Positions 24,722 through 36,630 of a DNA stretch of 64,000 bases are shown here, in pieces (position 1 is the stretch's first letter; every line of letters begins with the position of its first letter). The notes beneath the pieces are model-generated. The model was not told where the DNA came from. It saw only the letters and a program-made list of their open reading frames with translations, and did no database searches. The position numbers were made by a program, and so were the translations under genes. This DNA comes from Vigna angularis (lineage: Eukaryota; Streptophyta; Magnoliopsida; Fabales; Fabaceae), in NCBI RefSeq assembly GCF_016808095.1, contig NC_068975.1:18669501-18733500 (forward strand). The letters are read 5' to 3'.

Positions 24722-25707
24722 CAGACGCATGCATAGGAGAAGATTCGTTTATCTAAGGACAATCCTCTTAGTGCATTGCAACAACTTGTTGACATCATTG
24801 CAAATAAGCCTTTGGAGGTTGAATATGATGCTAATGTATTTAGGAGAGGCTCTAAGATCCCAATATACCTGCATAGCCAAGATGTCAGAGAGCTTGCGTC
24901 GAGAACAGAAGAGTTGAATATTACATTAGTTCAGCTATGGATGATGTAAGTCTATGAGCAATTATTTATATAAAATTGATTTATATATCAAGTATACTTA
25001 TATCAAAGGTAATTTTTGATTTCAGGTATATGTTTGATGTCAGTAACAACTTGGGGTACAATGATGTCTATAGGTTCATTGATCCCCAAGTCATTCACGA
25101 AACAAATGATTTTGATGAGATCACAACATGTCTTACAAGCAGATTTGCAAGCGGGAAGAACATACATTTTATTCCTTATATATCTGGGTAAGTGAACTTT
25201 GTTAACATAATAAAGTTCCATATGTGATTTTAATATATAATAATTAAGTTATTATGAATTTCAGGCGCCATTGGCAGCTACTTGTTATTTCTGTACATGA
25301 GAACTATGCTTTGTGGTTATGCTCATTGCACAAGTCTCCTCCCAAAAATCTCAGACAAGCAGTTGATTGGTAAGAACCTCAATGTTTGGACTTTCTTTGT
25401 TATATAAATGAATGCTAAAACCTTTTTTTTTATATATAGTTCTATTTCAGCAAGTATGATGTTGGTTGGGAGATCAATTGCTAATAGTAGAAAGCTTGCA
25501 TGGATTACTCTCAAGGTTTGACATATGCTAAAGCCATACTTTCTTGTAGTTGTTTTGTTTTAATGATTTTCACTAACTATTTACAACTGTGATGATATAT
25601 TATAGTGTAACAGACAAAGTGAGTCATATGAGTGCGAATACTACGTAATGGATTGGATGAGCGCGATACCCTCTTCTCTGCTCAAACTTTTCTGGAACGA
25701 AGTTTGA
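24722..25707 (+). pseudogene. Ulp1-like (C48) cysteine protease domain carried by the CACTA element
   Basis: Four to five short exons read as a Ulp1/SENP-type SUMO protease C-terminal domain, often fused to the preceding ORF in plant CACTA elements. The catalytic His lies in RHWQLLVIS (exon starting about 25265), the oxyanion Gln in CNRQSESYE and the nucleophile Cys in SYECEYYVMDWM (exon at about 25606). The block expected to carry the catalytic Asp (family W-F-D-S-L-H) reads WLCSLH, so the Asp appears lost. Ends FWNEV then TGA at 25705. In families of this kind the activity would be removal of SUMO; here it is probably inactive. It could be one gene with the upstream ORF. Confidence 0.65.
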
Positions 25708-26320
25708 CGACCATCACATGTAATCTTTCTTTCATTTGTTACAAATGCATGTTAATTAACTACTTTAGGTATAATTTTCATTTGTTTTGACTGATTATTT
25801 TCGTGTTATTTTCCTTCATAGGTGCATTCTGCTTTCTCTCTCACTGGTCGCAACATTTTATTTCGACGAACTCACCTTTTGAAGGTTAGTTTTCGTTTTG
25901 AAGAACTTATTTGTTGAACTTGTTTGTTGTTTTTTTTTATTGAACTTGTTTTTTGTTGTTGTTTGATTGAACCTGTTTGTTGTTGTTGTTTGATTGAAAT
26001 TGTTTGTTATTGTTGTTTGTTATTGATACTACATTACACGTTCATAGTTCATGCTTTATAAAATACCAAAAATTGAAATTTGTTGTTTTTCTGCTTTTCA
26101 AGTCTCGTAGAGTTGTTAAAACGGATCACAATTAACTAAAAATACAAAAAAATTGATTAATGTGGAATATTGAATAAATTCGACATTAATTTGCTTTATT
26201 GTGAACGTCAAATTATTCTATGTTCGACATCAATTTAACGTCTCCCGATTTGACGTCGACTTCGAATTCGACGTGAAAGGCCAAAAAACACCGACGTTAT
26301 ACAGTGTTTTTGTACTAGTG

Positions 26321-27992
26321 AGATTAAGGAAGAAGTGCCAATAGACCATGAATGAGCCTGGTAACCTTGATATGAAGATTTTCTCCGGCCATAATCATTA
26401 GCAGGAGAGGGTTTACCTTTGCCATTAAAGGTAGAAAAAGAAGGTTTAGATTGAGAAACTTGTGCTGCCATGACTAGAGGTTGAGGAAGAATTCTTGATT
26501 GTAATTGTCGCTCATGTTGAATTATCATTGTAGTTTTTTTGGGTAAAGAAGGCAAGGGATCAGTGAGAAGGATCTAAGAGCAGACAATAGAGTAATTGAT
26601 GGAACTCTCTCCTAGCATTAAGCACGCAAGAAGAAGCTCCAAAACAGATGCACAGCGGAATGAGATTTGGTGCAGTGAAATGGATGCATAGAAGGTGTTT
26701 GATGAAAGTTTGGATGAAGGTGCGGTGTGTGTATGATGCCTCCAAGCTTAGAAGGCCTTCCCACTAAGGAAGGAAGTTAGAGGAGAGTGAGAAAATTCGG
26801 AATTCTCATGTGACTGAAGAGTATAAGAGGCTGGAACAAATTCTACAACATTTCATTACACTCGAAAGTGAGAAATTACCTAGACATGGATTTTTTATTT
26901 ATAGGTAATGATGAGTCATGTTTCTAACCTAAATTCCCTCCCAAATTCAAATTAAGTTCGTGCAAGAAGGTCCAACTAATTAGCTCATGCAAGCCATGCC
27001 TTGATCCAGGTCAAAATTAAACATGTGCAAAATGCATCTTGTAGTGGTTGGGCGTGCAGTGGATTTGGCTGGGCGAAATTCCAATCCGGAAGCCATTTTT
27101 CTTCACAAGTCCAATCCGGAAGGTAAACTCCCAATCCGGAATTCCACCTATTTCTTCCTAACTTTTGCTCCTTTGCTTCCCTTGACTTCTCATGCTTCTT
27201 GGGTGGTTAAACCATGATCTCCAAGCCTTATTAGACCTTACAAAAAAATAATATAAGTATTTTAGAGAATCCTTCTAAGACTTAGAGAAAGAAAATTAAG
27301 AAAGAGTCTTTAAAAGTCCTTCTTCACTTCCCTTTCTTAGCCTTAGATTAAGTTGATACTCCTTTGAATGAAATTCCCTAAATGGGTTTCCATCAGTAAT
27401 TATCATTCAGGCCTCTAAGAAAACAAAGAACACAATCATTTTCACGATATTCCTTCATTGTCCTAGAAACAACACAACAAGAAGCAGAAGATTGACATTC
27501 ATGAATTGGGAGAAAATTGCAAAGTTCATGCTAGATAATCTTCCTTTTAGTGTAATATGTAGTAACACTTAAGTTAGATTGATGCATTGAATAAAGATCT
27601 TGATGCAATTTTGAAATTCGAACATAATCACCTTGGGAGAAACGATCTTTGAGATCCTTCCTTGCTGCAGCTGTAGAGTCAACCCAGATAATACTTGTAG
27701 CAATCTCATGAGAAACAAAATGATTGATCCAAGATAAAACCAGATTATTGCAACGCTTCCATGCGAGAACCATGGGATTTGTATTAGTTGGATAAGGATT
27801 GGAACCATCAACAAAGCCAAATTTATTCTTCATTTGTAGTGCCATAGACATCGAGCGAGCCCATCCATGATAATTGTGACCTTCAAGAATCGGAGAAACA
27901 AGCACCAGTAAAGGATTCTCGTTAGGGTTGAATGTAATAGTCGTGTGTTGTATCTTGCAACGATGCGAGAGTAACAGAGGGAGTAGCCATAG
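26321..27992 (-). pseudogene. Ty1/copia gag fragment, split by a solo LTR
   Basis: Minus-strand gag-like protein starting MATPSVTLASL at 27992. It has a frameshift after DYYIQP, then PILEGHNYHGWARSM (the copia Retrotran_gag_3/UBN2 signature) and KEYRENDCVLCFLRGLND up to 27396. It resumes at 26596 with LLTDPLPSLPKK, TMIIQHERQL and a basic Gly/Lys-rich tail. Removal of 26597-27395 plus one GTAAT copy rejoins the two halves in register. The fragment stops abruptly at the CACTA terminus at 26320; zinc knuckle and pol are missing. Gag would form the virus-like particle of the retrotransposon. Confidence 0.8.
26597..27395. mobile_element. Solo LTR (799 bp) inserted in the copia gag
   Basis: Starts TGATGGAACTC and ends GGGTTTCCATCA (TG...CA with short inverted ends TGATGGAA/TTCCATCA). 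It is flanked on both sides by GTAAT (26592-26596 and 27396-27400), a perfect 5-bp target duplication. Three AATCCGGAA-type direct repeats lie at about 27080-27140. No internal region is present, so this is a recombined solo LTR. Family not identified. Confidence 0.85.
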
Positions 27993-28095
27993 TAGGAGAA
28001 GAAAAGGCAGGAAAGCTAAGAACGAAAGGTAGAAGATGAAGATCTGGGCAGTAACAAAATTGGGTTGCGGAAGAACGTGATGAATAATTAATTTT

Positions 28096-28107
28096 CTCCT
28101 GATACCA
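28096..28107 (-). other. Primer-binding site of the copia element
   Basis: Minus-strand TGGTATCAGGAG directly follows an LTR end ...CA (28108) and lies about 100 bp upstream of the gag start. It matches a tRNA-Met-type PBS. Confidence 0.75.
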
Positions 28108-28290
28108 TGTTATGAGAAAAGAAAGGATGAAAATTGTGTATTCAATGATAAGGAGAGAGTACAATTTATATACAGCTGTTTAAAACAATATAAAAACAGA
28201 ATATAAATATAAAAACAGAATATAAATATATGAACATAAATGCACATATATGAACGGAAAATAAATTAAATCCAATAATCCTCTGAGTAA
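28108..28290 (-). mobile_element. LTR remnant of the 26-28 kb copia element
   Basis: The sequence upstream of the PBS reads, on plus, TGTTATGAGAAAAGAAAGGA and continues into AT-rich DNA with short repeats (AAAACAGAATATAAATAT). The inner end is fixed by the PBS; the outer end is not clear, so the length is a guess. Confidence 0.5.
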
Positions 28291-30687
28291 TTAAGCCAAA
28301 AAAATATGTATAAATGGGTGAAAAAGATTTTAACCTTTATAAAAAAAGTTATATTAATTCTTCTTATAAAACTTAGATATAGGAGTCTAATCTACATGTT
28401 CACTTAATAAGTCTAAGTTGTGTTTTCTTCCTACAAAATTGAGATATCGTTAGGTTTGAAGACACTCTATGCTTAAACTAGTTATGTATAATAATCATAC
28501 CTCGTGGATAATGTCTTTTTATACTAGTGTTGATAAGGAATATTTTAAGTGATATGAATTTCAAGACAAATCCTCTTCAAGAAAAATGTATGATAGAGGA
28601 CTATATCCTAAACATGTATGAGAAGAAATTGAGGAATAACATTTGTAATTCAAAGAATCTATGACAATATTAAAGATCAAAAGTATCTTTGAATCTTATA
28701 ATGTTTTAAGAAAGAAGGAACTTGGAGAACATGAAAATCAGGAGCATTGAAGAATAATTTAAGAAATTAAATAAATTGTATTTTTATTTTAGTTTTACAA
28801 AATGTTAAATTTGTTAGACGAGCCCGTTTGTGTTCTTTAGGCGGGCAAGTCTCGGTAGGTGAAAGTTTGTTTTTTTAATTTTTATTTTCTGTTATTTTTA
28901 TGTGTTTTGGGCTTGGGTTTTATTTTATGATTTTTAGGTTTTTTTGAACTTATGTGCATATATACAGAGATACCAAAAGATGATGTAAATACTTTTGAGT
29001 TATATTATATGTATTTGCATTCTTTGAGTATCTTAGTTCTTGGATTAAAACTTTTTCTAAATATTCACCTCATTATCAATATGTTAAATTGTAACATCTT
29101 CATCTGAGTGTTATTTTGCATTCTTCTCTTATTTAATTTTATGGTATCTCTTGAATATTTAAATTCATAAACGGTCAGATTTTTTTTAAAGAAAATTATA
29201 TCATCTATTATGAATCCTTACTCGGTATAAATAAAGTAAGACCTTACTTAAGGTTTTCTAATTTATCATATGTCCCTTAATTTGCTACTAAGTGTGGTAA
29301 CCTTACATGTATGTAATGAGACGATGTAATTTCGGACATCTTCTTACATTATTTAGATTTTGTCCTGTACATTATACATTAATGTATTGAAAATCTCTTG
29401 AATATTGTCTCTAAATGATACATACGTTGAGGAAAAAATGGTAAAATGAAATTAAAATAATGAATTGAAAAATTAGAGTATGTAGACTACATACTATACA
29501 GATGATTTTGATTACCCTGCATTACAGCGTAAAATATTGCATTACAGCGTAAAATATTTTACCTGTAAAAAAAACAGTTATTATAAATGCGCATTTTAAG
29601 ATACTTTATATATTAATTTTTTTCTGTAGAAATAGCGTGATTAGATAATTATGTAAAACATTTATTCAAATAATGTGTAAAATATTTTACCACTAAAAAG
29701 TTGCAATCGGTTTTACTTTAAACGTAATTAATTTTTATTCAAATTAACAAATTTATCATACTCATTATTAGAGTTATCAGTCGCAACTCAAAAATTCTTT
29801 ATTCGTTTATATAAAAATTAAATTTAGTCTTAATTTTAAAAAAATAAAACTGTTTTATTTTAACAAAAATTGAAACTGTAATTAATCAAAATAATGATAA
29901 TGAATACTGAATTAAATAAAAGGAAAGATATAATCGTGAAATGACACGTGACATTGACATAACATGTGACACGATATTAACTTGACACATGTGGTATGTG
30001 TTTCCAAGTGTTAACTATTCGCTAGTAAAAAAAAGTGATCAAATTAACAAAATTTGATGAAAATTAAGACTTAATTGAATGCGCAAAAATAAAGAAAGAA
30101 TCATATAAATGCGATGAAAATAAGGACAAAAATGTATTTAAGCCTATAAATTATATAATTTAAAAGAACACAAATTTGCTTAGTAAGATGAAGTATAAAT
30201 CTTTCAATGTATTTAAATTAGAAATTAAGTCATTACTCTTGAAATAATATTCATTAGATGAATTCATAAAATTCACTATATTATGCACCAAAATAGATAA
30301 ATAATTAATAAACAATTAAAATTCTTATTTAATTGAGCAATCTTTAATACCTCATAGAACAATATGTGGAAGCATGCTGTTATTGACCATTGAGAACAAG
30401 GTAAATGGAAATGTACTTAATCTCCAAAGGTACAGCACCTTAAGTTCCTTTATTATTTTCTCTTTTGATGGATGAAAAGAAAGAAATAGGAATATTTGTA
30501 GGTGCTTACATATTAGAACCATAACTCTTTTATGTACTATTAGTTACTTTTTTAATTTCAATATTTGTAAGTTGACCCCTCATCAAATTAGAATATTGTT
30601 TATGATCTCTATATAGTTAATATATCATGACATATATGTCCTTAACCATAACTTTATCTTAAATAAGAACATTTTAATATTTTGGCT

Positions 30688-30748
<61 letters not shown>

Positions 30749-31170
30749 CAATCCTTATAAATGTGTTAGACTTTATGAACTAAAATTTTTTATTATATTT
30801 CAAAAGATCTTGTCTATTGATTACATCCACATATAAAACAGAAAAAAAATCATTACATTGATCGCAACTAAACCCGATAATAATCACTAATTTGCATAAC
30901 CAAATGATATGAAGTCATAATGAAATCTGTAGCATGAACATTATTACATGAAGGTAACATGTACACGTGTATTTTCAACTGGTCATTACTTTATCTTAAT
31001 GAGATCAATATAGTAATCTTAATGTACAAAGTGTAATATGTGAATAAAAAAAACCATATATATATATATATATATATATATGACTAAAATATGTTTAAAC
31101 AACAATATATGCATACATAAAATCAAACATAGATCACAAAACACATAAAAGTGACTAACTCCTACTAAAC
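28291..31170. other. AT-rich DNA without recognisable genes
   Basis: No conserved reading frame, RNA gene or paired transposon end seen. It contains (TA)n at 30691-30744 and a shorter tract at 31060-31081. A tandem copy of 'GCATTACAGCGTAAAATATT' occurs at about 29520-29560. Confidence 0.6.
30691..30744. repeat. (TA)n microsatellite
   Basis: About 26 TA units in AT-rich DNA. Confidence 0.95.
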
Positions 31171-31179
31171 CAAAGATTT

Positions 31180-34100
31180 CTCAAACAGTAAAACATCCAT
31201 ATGAGCAACATGCTCATGAAAGACCTTGTGTGGAAGTCTTTTAATAAGAGGATCTACTATCATGGAGTTTTTTCCAAAGTATTTCATAGAAATCTATATA
31301 CTCTATGCTCTTTCTTCAATAACTAGGAACTTGATGTTAATGTGTTTTGACTTGCTCGAACTCCTATTATTATTAATACTGTTGACAAAATCAGTTGGGT
31401 TTGAAAAAAATGTAGTCTTTCTATACGAGCCAATTTTCAAGACCCAACTCACCCAGGTTGAACCCGTGGTGAGCCGGTGGCTCACCATTCCACCTAATTT
31501 AATTTAATTATTTATTACTTTGTGTTTCAATATTATTATAGTTAACACCTTTTTTTATTGTATTGTAGATGGAATAAAGAAAAAAATTATTCAAGAGAAA
31601 AATATTATAGATTTATCCATTCAAGACTCTAATCATATAAATAGATAAGTGACATAAAAATAATTAATATTAGAAACTTATTTGTTCACTTTTTGTGCTT
31701 GCTTTTGCATTACATTTGGACTGTATGGTATTTTTTTTATTTTGAATTATCTTTGGAGTTTAACATCATTTTAGAGTGAAATTTATTTAGATTTGAATTA
31801 CAAAAACTTTGTTATTTTTTTTGGATTTGAAAAAAAAACTTGTAATTAAGTGAGTCAGTGAGCCATCTAGTTTAACCCACAAACTCGTGGTGGGACGAGC
31901 CGAGTTCAAATTTTTTTTGGCTCGCTAATAAATGTGTTGGGCTGGGTTGACTCACTGAGTGGCCAACCTGTGGTGGACCGAGCCGGGTTACCCATTTTGA
32001 CAACACTAATTGTTAGAATATAATACAGTCAATTTGTTGTCACAATGTAACTTACGTGGTATTCCAATTCCTTTCACAATGTGCAGCTTTGTTACAAAAT
32101 TTATCATCCATATTCCTTGATTTGATGTCTCATAATACATTATAGATTCTACAACCATATGTAAGGGTTTTCTTTGCACTACACCAAGAAACCACACCAT
32201 TAGCTAACATGAAAATGTAAAACTTAAAGTGGATATCAAACTATCTTAGCCTCATGAAAAATCAAAGTCAAAATACCTAGTGATCTTCAACTGGTTTGAC
32301 CTCCTGTATGTGAGCATATAACCCTTTGTTTTCTATAAATACTTCATCACTCTTTTCGTTGTTTTCCAATTATCAATTCCTAGATTGCTTAAATATATGC
32401 CTAATACTCCAACTATGTATGCTATATCCAAATGCATACATACTTGGACATATATCAAATCCTTACAACCGATGCATAGGGAATAATCTACATTTCCTTA
32501 ATTCCCAAATTTCTTTTTGGACATTGATTGAGACTGAACTTGTCTTCCTTAACAACTAGAGTATCCCTAGATTTACATTCATGTATGTCAAACCTTTTCA
32601 ACATAGCTCCTTTGTAGTAATCCTATAATACCTCAAGATAGATCTTGGTATATCTAAATTCCTAATACAAAGGAATATCTTGGTTCCGTGCAACATGTCT
32701 ATATTGTTGGTAGCAAGCAATATGTCATTAGCATACAAGACCAGGAAAAAATACTTATTCCCACTGAATTTGTGATACACACAATAATCAACAACATTAA
32801 TTTCGAAACCAAATGAAAGAATCACTTGATGAAATTTGTGGTACCATTGATGAGATGTCTATTTTAGTCCATAAATGGATTTTGTCAATTTGCACCATAT
32901 AAATCATCATGTCAATATTGTTATTGAGAAACACCATCTTGACATCCATTTGATGAATTTCGAAATCATAATGTGTAACAAGAGTCATGATTATTCTAAA
33001 AAAGTCTTTCAGTGAAACTAGAGAGAATCTTTTGAATATAGCCCTTCACTACAAGATGAACCTTTTACATCTCCACATTACCTTTGGAATCCCTCTTAGT
33101 CTTAAATATCCACTTACAACCAATGAGTTTCCCACCTTCTGGTAATGGGACAAGTTCTCAAACCTTATTGTCTTGTATGAACTTATACTTCTCATTCATT
33201 ACTTCAATCCATTATTTAGAATTGGGATCTTATAGAGCTTGACAGAAGGTGACTAGGTTATCTTTCATCATACCATTATTTTCCTCATTCATTTTTTGAA
33301 AAATACCACATAATAATTGGAATAACATTTATCCTTTCTCTCATGGGTCTCCGTAAAGATATTGGCTCATGAGCATAGGTTATTGAGGATCTTGAGTTTG
33401 TTCTTATAGATGTTTTGAACTTAAAGGTTAATGAACTAGCTTCTTCAAAAAGAAAATGTATGAACCAGATTTAGAATTATCATCGATTCCTCCTCGAAGA
33501 CAAAGTCTCCAACCTTATTCTTCCTCCCAAACTTAATATCCTAAAAGAATGTGGCAGTTCTTGCTTTTCAAAAATTGTCTTTAATTTGGGGTTGTACAAT
33601 TTATAGCCCTTAGATATTTCAGAATAACTAATAAAGTAGTTGCTCACTAGTCAGGAGTCCAATTTCTTTTCATTTGGCTTATTAGGCCTTACTTCAGTTG
33701 AACATCCACACACGCGAAAGTGTTTTAGAGTAGGCTTTAACCTAACCCGAAGCTCATGAGGTGGTGACAACTATCTTAGTTTACACTCTATTTAAAATAT
33801 AAGCTATAATCTTTAGTGCCTCTCTTCAAAGTAACTCTGACAAGGTGGAATGACAAATTATGCTCCTTATCATATCCTAAAGAGTATGGTTTCGTCTCTC
33901 AGCCACATCATTCATGTTATGTGAACCCAATATGGTGTATTGTGGGATGATTCCACATTCCTCTAGGTACTTGACCAAAGGCCATGGACGTTGTTCACTT
34001 GATCCGTCATATTTGTCATAATATTCACCACCACTATCAAACATAACATTCTTAATCCTTTTGTGAGTTGATTCTCAACTTCATTTTCAAATTATTTGAA

Positions 34101-34870
34101 TACGACCAAAGATTGAGATTTTTCATGTATGAGATATAGGTATGCATATCTAGAGTAATCGTCTATGAACGATATAAAATATTGTTCACCATTCCATGAA
34201 GATGTAGTGAATGGCCCGTAAATGTTCGTACATATAAATTTTAAGACGTTTGTAGCTCTATACGTACCTAATCTCGATGTCTTGGTCTATTTACCTTTAG
34301 CACATTCAACACAAACATTGAAATTTGTGAAGTCAATGGAATCCAAGATCTCATTTGACATAAGTTGTTCAACTCTATTTTTAAATGTGACCTAGATGCC
34401 TATGCCATAAGGCTTCTAAATTAGTATAGTCAATTTTACGCTTAGTACCACACGATTTCGTATGTAAGGATTCACAATAGAAAGTCATTGTATCAAGCAT
34501 ATATAGATTATCATTAGCAAAAAGTGAATTAGTTCGAACAATATTTGAATTAAAAGACAATCTAAATTCATTGTTTCCAAACGAACACAATACCCTAATT
34601 TGTCAAAAAAGGAAACTAAAACCAAATTCCTTTTAAATAAATTTCAAATCAAATAAAAACCACTACACAATAATAATCTAAAATGCCTTATAGCTTCCAT
34701 CTCCACCGATTTGTCATCTCCAACGTATATTCTTCTTTTAGAATTAACTAGTTTTCGATAACCTTTGGAAGCCTTCAGTGGAACACCAATGTTTGTAGTT
34801 GCACCAAAATCTAACCACCATACGTATTGAAGTTAAATTGACCTCAAAGAAGACCAAAAAAATATTCATT
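31180..34870 (-). pseudogene. Ty1/copia pol remnant (protease-integrase-RT-RNase H)
   Basis: The minus strand retains the copia domain order, broken by many stops and frameshifts. Protease-like text lies at about 34800-34650 (D-F-G-A-T-T and RRIYVGDDKS). The pre-integrase LWHRHLGHI is at 34381. The integrase core is at about 34250-33850, with FIDDYSRYAYLYLIHEKS, VMFDSGGEYY and VAERRNHTLEDMIRS. The reverse transcriptase is at about 33250-32600, with HQMDVKMVFLNN and FLVLYANDILLA; the catalytic YVDD-type box is mutated to YAND. RNase H lies at about 32180-32009 and continues at 31377-31180, with SSKSKHINIKFLV then DPLIKRLPHKVFHEHVA. A MITE splits RNase H. No LTR was identified at either end, and it is a different copia element from the one at 26-28 kb. 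Confidence 0.85.
31378..32008. mobile_element. hAT-like MITE (631 bp) inside the copia RNase H
   Basis: Terminal inverted repeats are TACTGTTGACAAAATC at the left and the complement TAGTGTTGTCAAAATGGG at the right. Flanking 8-mers ATTATTAA (31370-31377) and ATTGTTAG (32009-32016) match 6 of 8 and would be an aged hAT-size target duplication. Taking out the element and one 8-mer restores a continuous RNase H reading (Y-S-N-N-N-R-S-S). There are no ORFs. Inner segments have GAGCCGGTGGCTCAC-type and CGTGGTGGGACGAGCCGAG motifs. Confidence 0.75.
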
Positions 34871-35437
34871 CGATTTCAACAATCTCATTTCTCATGGCTT
34901 TTTCTCTTTTTAGAGGTACTAAAGTCCGAAGGAGAAGTGAATTTGTCAATACTTAATGTAAGATCAAGATTACAACAAAAAATGTTCCATTGAGAACTAG
35001 AACTTGTTCAGATTAATAGATATTCAAGCAACAAAAGTTGAATTTAGAACCAGAGAAATAATGAAATTAAGCTCACATTATAATAAATATATTCAAATAA
35101 TATAATAACTCATCTTAAGACACCTAATCCACCTTTAATATAAAATTGTTGAACGTTAATATTAACGACTAGGGACATCGTGTTGCAATTACCAAACATT
35201 AATAATAAATCTATCTTTTTTGCTTTGATTTATCATTATAACAAGTAAAACTGTATAATTATGATACGTTTAATATATATAACTCGACCAAATATTATTT
35301 CTTTTTAATCAACCAATATTCACATAAATATACATATTTCTTATATATTACTCGAACAAAATAATATTCACTTTAAAGATTTCTTCAAATAATTCAATAA
35401 AAAAAAGCAAAATTTGAATATTTATTTATGAAAAAAT

Positions 35438-35484
<47 letters not shown>

Positions 35485-35682
35485 TAAGGGGGATTGATAT
35501 TATTATTTCCATTCAATTATTTCAATCAAATCCGAATTGGAAGCATGGGATATCCGAAATGACTGCCTCAATCCTTTTTGGACGAGACAACAAAGCCATC
35601 CTACTGTCTGTGAAACCAAAACTCTTCATTATGGGAACGCAAGACGAGTACAACGTAAAGTAGTTGAGAGATAAGCTTAACT
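34871..35682. other. AT-rich DNA, no gene seen
   Basis: Contains (TA)n at about 35441-35480. Nothing else was recognised. Confidence 0.6.
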
Positions 35683-35689
35683 CTACAGT

Positions 35690-35985
35690 AGGATGTGTTG
35701 ATCCTCGAGGTCCAATAACAAAGAATTGCCATCCTTAATCAAATCATGCAACAACTGAGTACTCCTAGGAATTGCCCTCAGAAGTGGCGTGCTCGATATC
35801 CTGAACCGTGATATAGGATGCTTCGATATCACGAAATCCCCGAAGGGAAACCTCGCCAGCGGTTTCTTGCCCAAATCCATCACTACCACAATCAGCTGTG
35901 GCAGCTCCGCGTGGTCGCTCACACGACGTCGCATCTCCTCCTGCGGCAGAGCTAGCAGCCGCCCAAGCTTCACAATGGTAGGTCA
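35690..35985 (-). pseudogene. Fragment of a Ycf45/SpoIIIAA-like plastid AAA ATPase gene
   Basis: Minus-strand text reads LPQEEMRRRVSDHAELPQL, then IVVVMDLGKKPLARFPFGDF and VISKHPIS. It resembles the N-terminal part of the plant Ycf45/SpoIIIAA-type P-loop ATPase (a seedling plastid development class). After HPIS the frame shifts to VQDIEHATSE. A block of about 40 residues expected next is missing. LLHDLIKDGNSLL follows, and then, in a third frame, VIGPRGSTHPT where the Walker A G-P-P-G-V-G-K-T-T should be. It is therefore a non-functional, internally deleted fragment. GC content is higher than around it. It lies just outside the MULE TIR. Family recognition is from memory and moderately sure. 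Confidence 0.5.
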
Positions 35986-36423
35986 CCTCTGCGACAAACA
36001 GCAGAAGAGACCGCGAACCAGATCGAATGATAGAGAGACCACCATGACGAACCACCTCCGTTCCAACTGTGAACCACCGTTGTAGGGAGAGAGACCATCG
36101 CGACGAACCACCTATAGACGCGAGCAACCCCACAGGCGCGGTCACTGCAAATGCAATCTGAAGCCATCGCCATGAATCCCGTGATCGCCGTGAGTTCGCC
36201 ATGGAAGAAGCAGAAGTCGTGCCTCCACCGCAGCTCCATCATGACAGGTCGAAGAGAGAAATGAGATATTGCAGTTAGTTGTGTGAAAACGCAGGTCATG
36301 GAGGATGGAGGTTGCAAGTCCAACGGGTGGGGTGAAAGAAGATGACCCGCGAGAAGGTTAAAGAAGATGGGTATCGTTTCATGAAACCCTACAACTTTTA
36401 ATTGGGACCAGTTCAACCAAACC
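35986..36423. other. GC-richer segment, no recognisable gene
   Basis: Open frames exist on both strands because of low AT content, but none resembles a known protein. It may be the 5' part of the ATPase pseudogene source region or unrelated captured DNA. Confidence 0.4.
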
Positions 36424-36432
36424 CTATATATT

Positions 36433-36623
36433 GGTTTTTGCACCAAACTAGGCATATTTGCCTATAATATTACCAAAATGGGCAAATTCAACCAAAATTA
36501 CGAAAATGGAGAAGTCGTGGGGGGCTCAAACGACTTCAATTGAAGAAGTCGTGCCCCCCCTTGCACGACTTCACACTGTTCATATGTATAGTGTTGAAGT
36601 CGTGCACCCCAAAAACGACTTCT
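36433..36623 (+). repeat. MULE left terminal inverted repeat
   Basis: Aligns with the complement of the right end over essentially its whole length. It includes the outer GGTTTTTGCACCAAA and, further in, GTGTTGAAGTCGTGCACCCC. Inside are GAAGTCGT motifs facing ACGACTTC partners, three small head-to-head inverted pairs. Confidence 0.9.
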
Positions 36624-36630
36624 GATGACC

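Larger units (their letters stand above)
18225..26320 (+). mobile_element. CACTA (En/Spm-like) transposon, 8.1 kb, with mismatched ends
   Basis: Begins CACTAGTAAAAATATGGG and ends with the complement of CACTAGTACAAAAACACTG. Between them lie a TNP2-type transposase, a second transposon protein and a Ulp1-like protease, the usual CACTA cargo and order. The 5' subterminal region (to about 18800) is full of inverted CGGTT/AACCGAGGCC motifs, also present in the two copies near 58 and 60 kb. The 3' subterminal region instead has GACGTC/TTCGAC-type motifs. Flanking triplets (ATG left, AGA right) are not a target duplication. The left flank looks like gypsy DNA and the right flank is copia gag. The unit may therefore be a recombinant of two CACTA elements. 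Confidence 0.85.

Noticed and set aside
31226..31507. Plus-strand frame with hydrophobic segment
   Set aside because: Lies antisense to the copia RNase H end and crosses into the MITE.
35765..36455. Overlapping long frames of about 145-160 residues on minus
   Set aside because: Low AT content leaves several frames open; only short stretches resemble the ATPase fragment, and codon usage and homology do not support a real gene.
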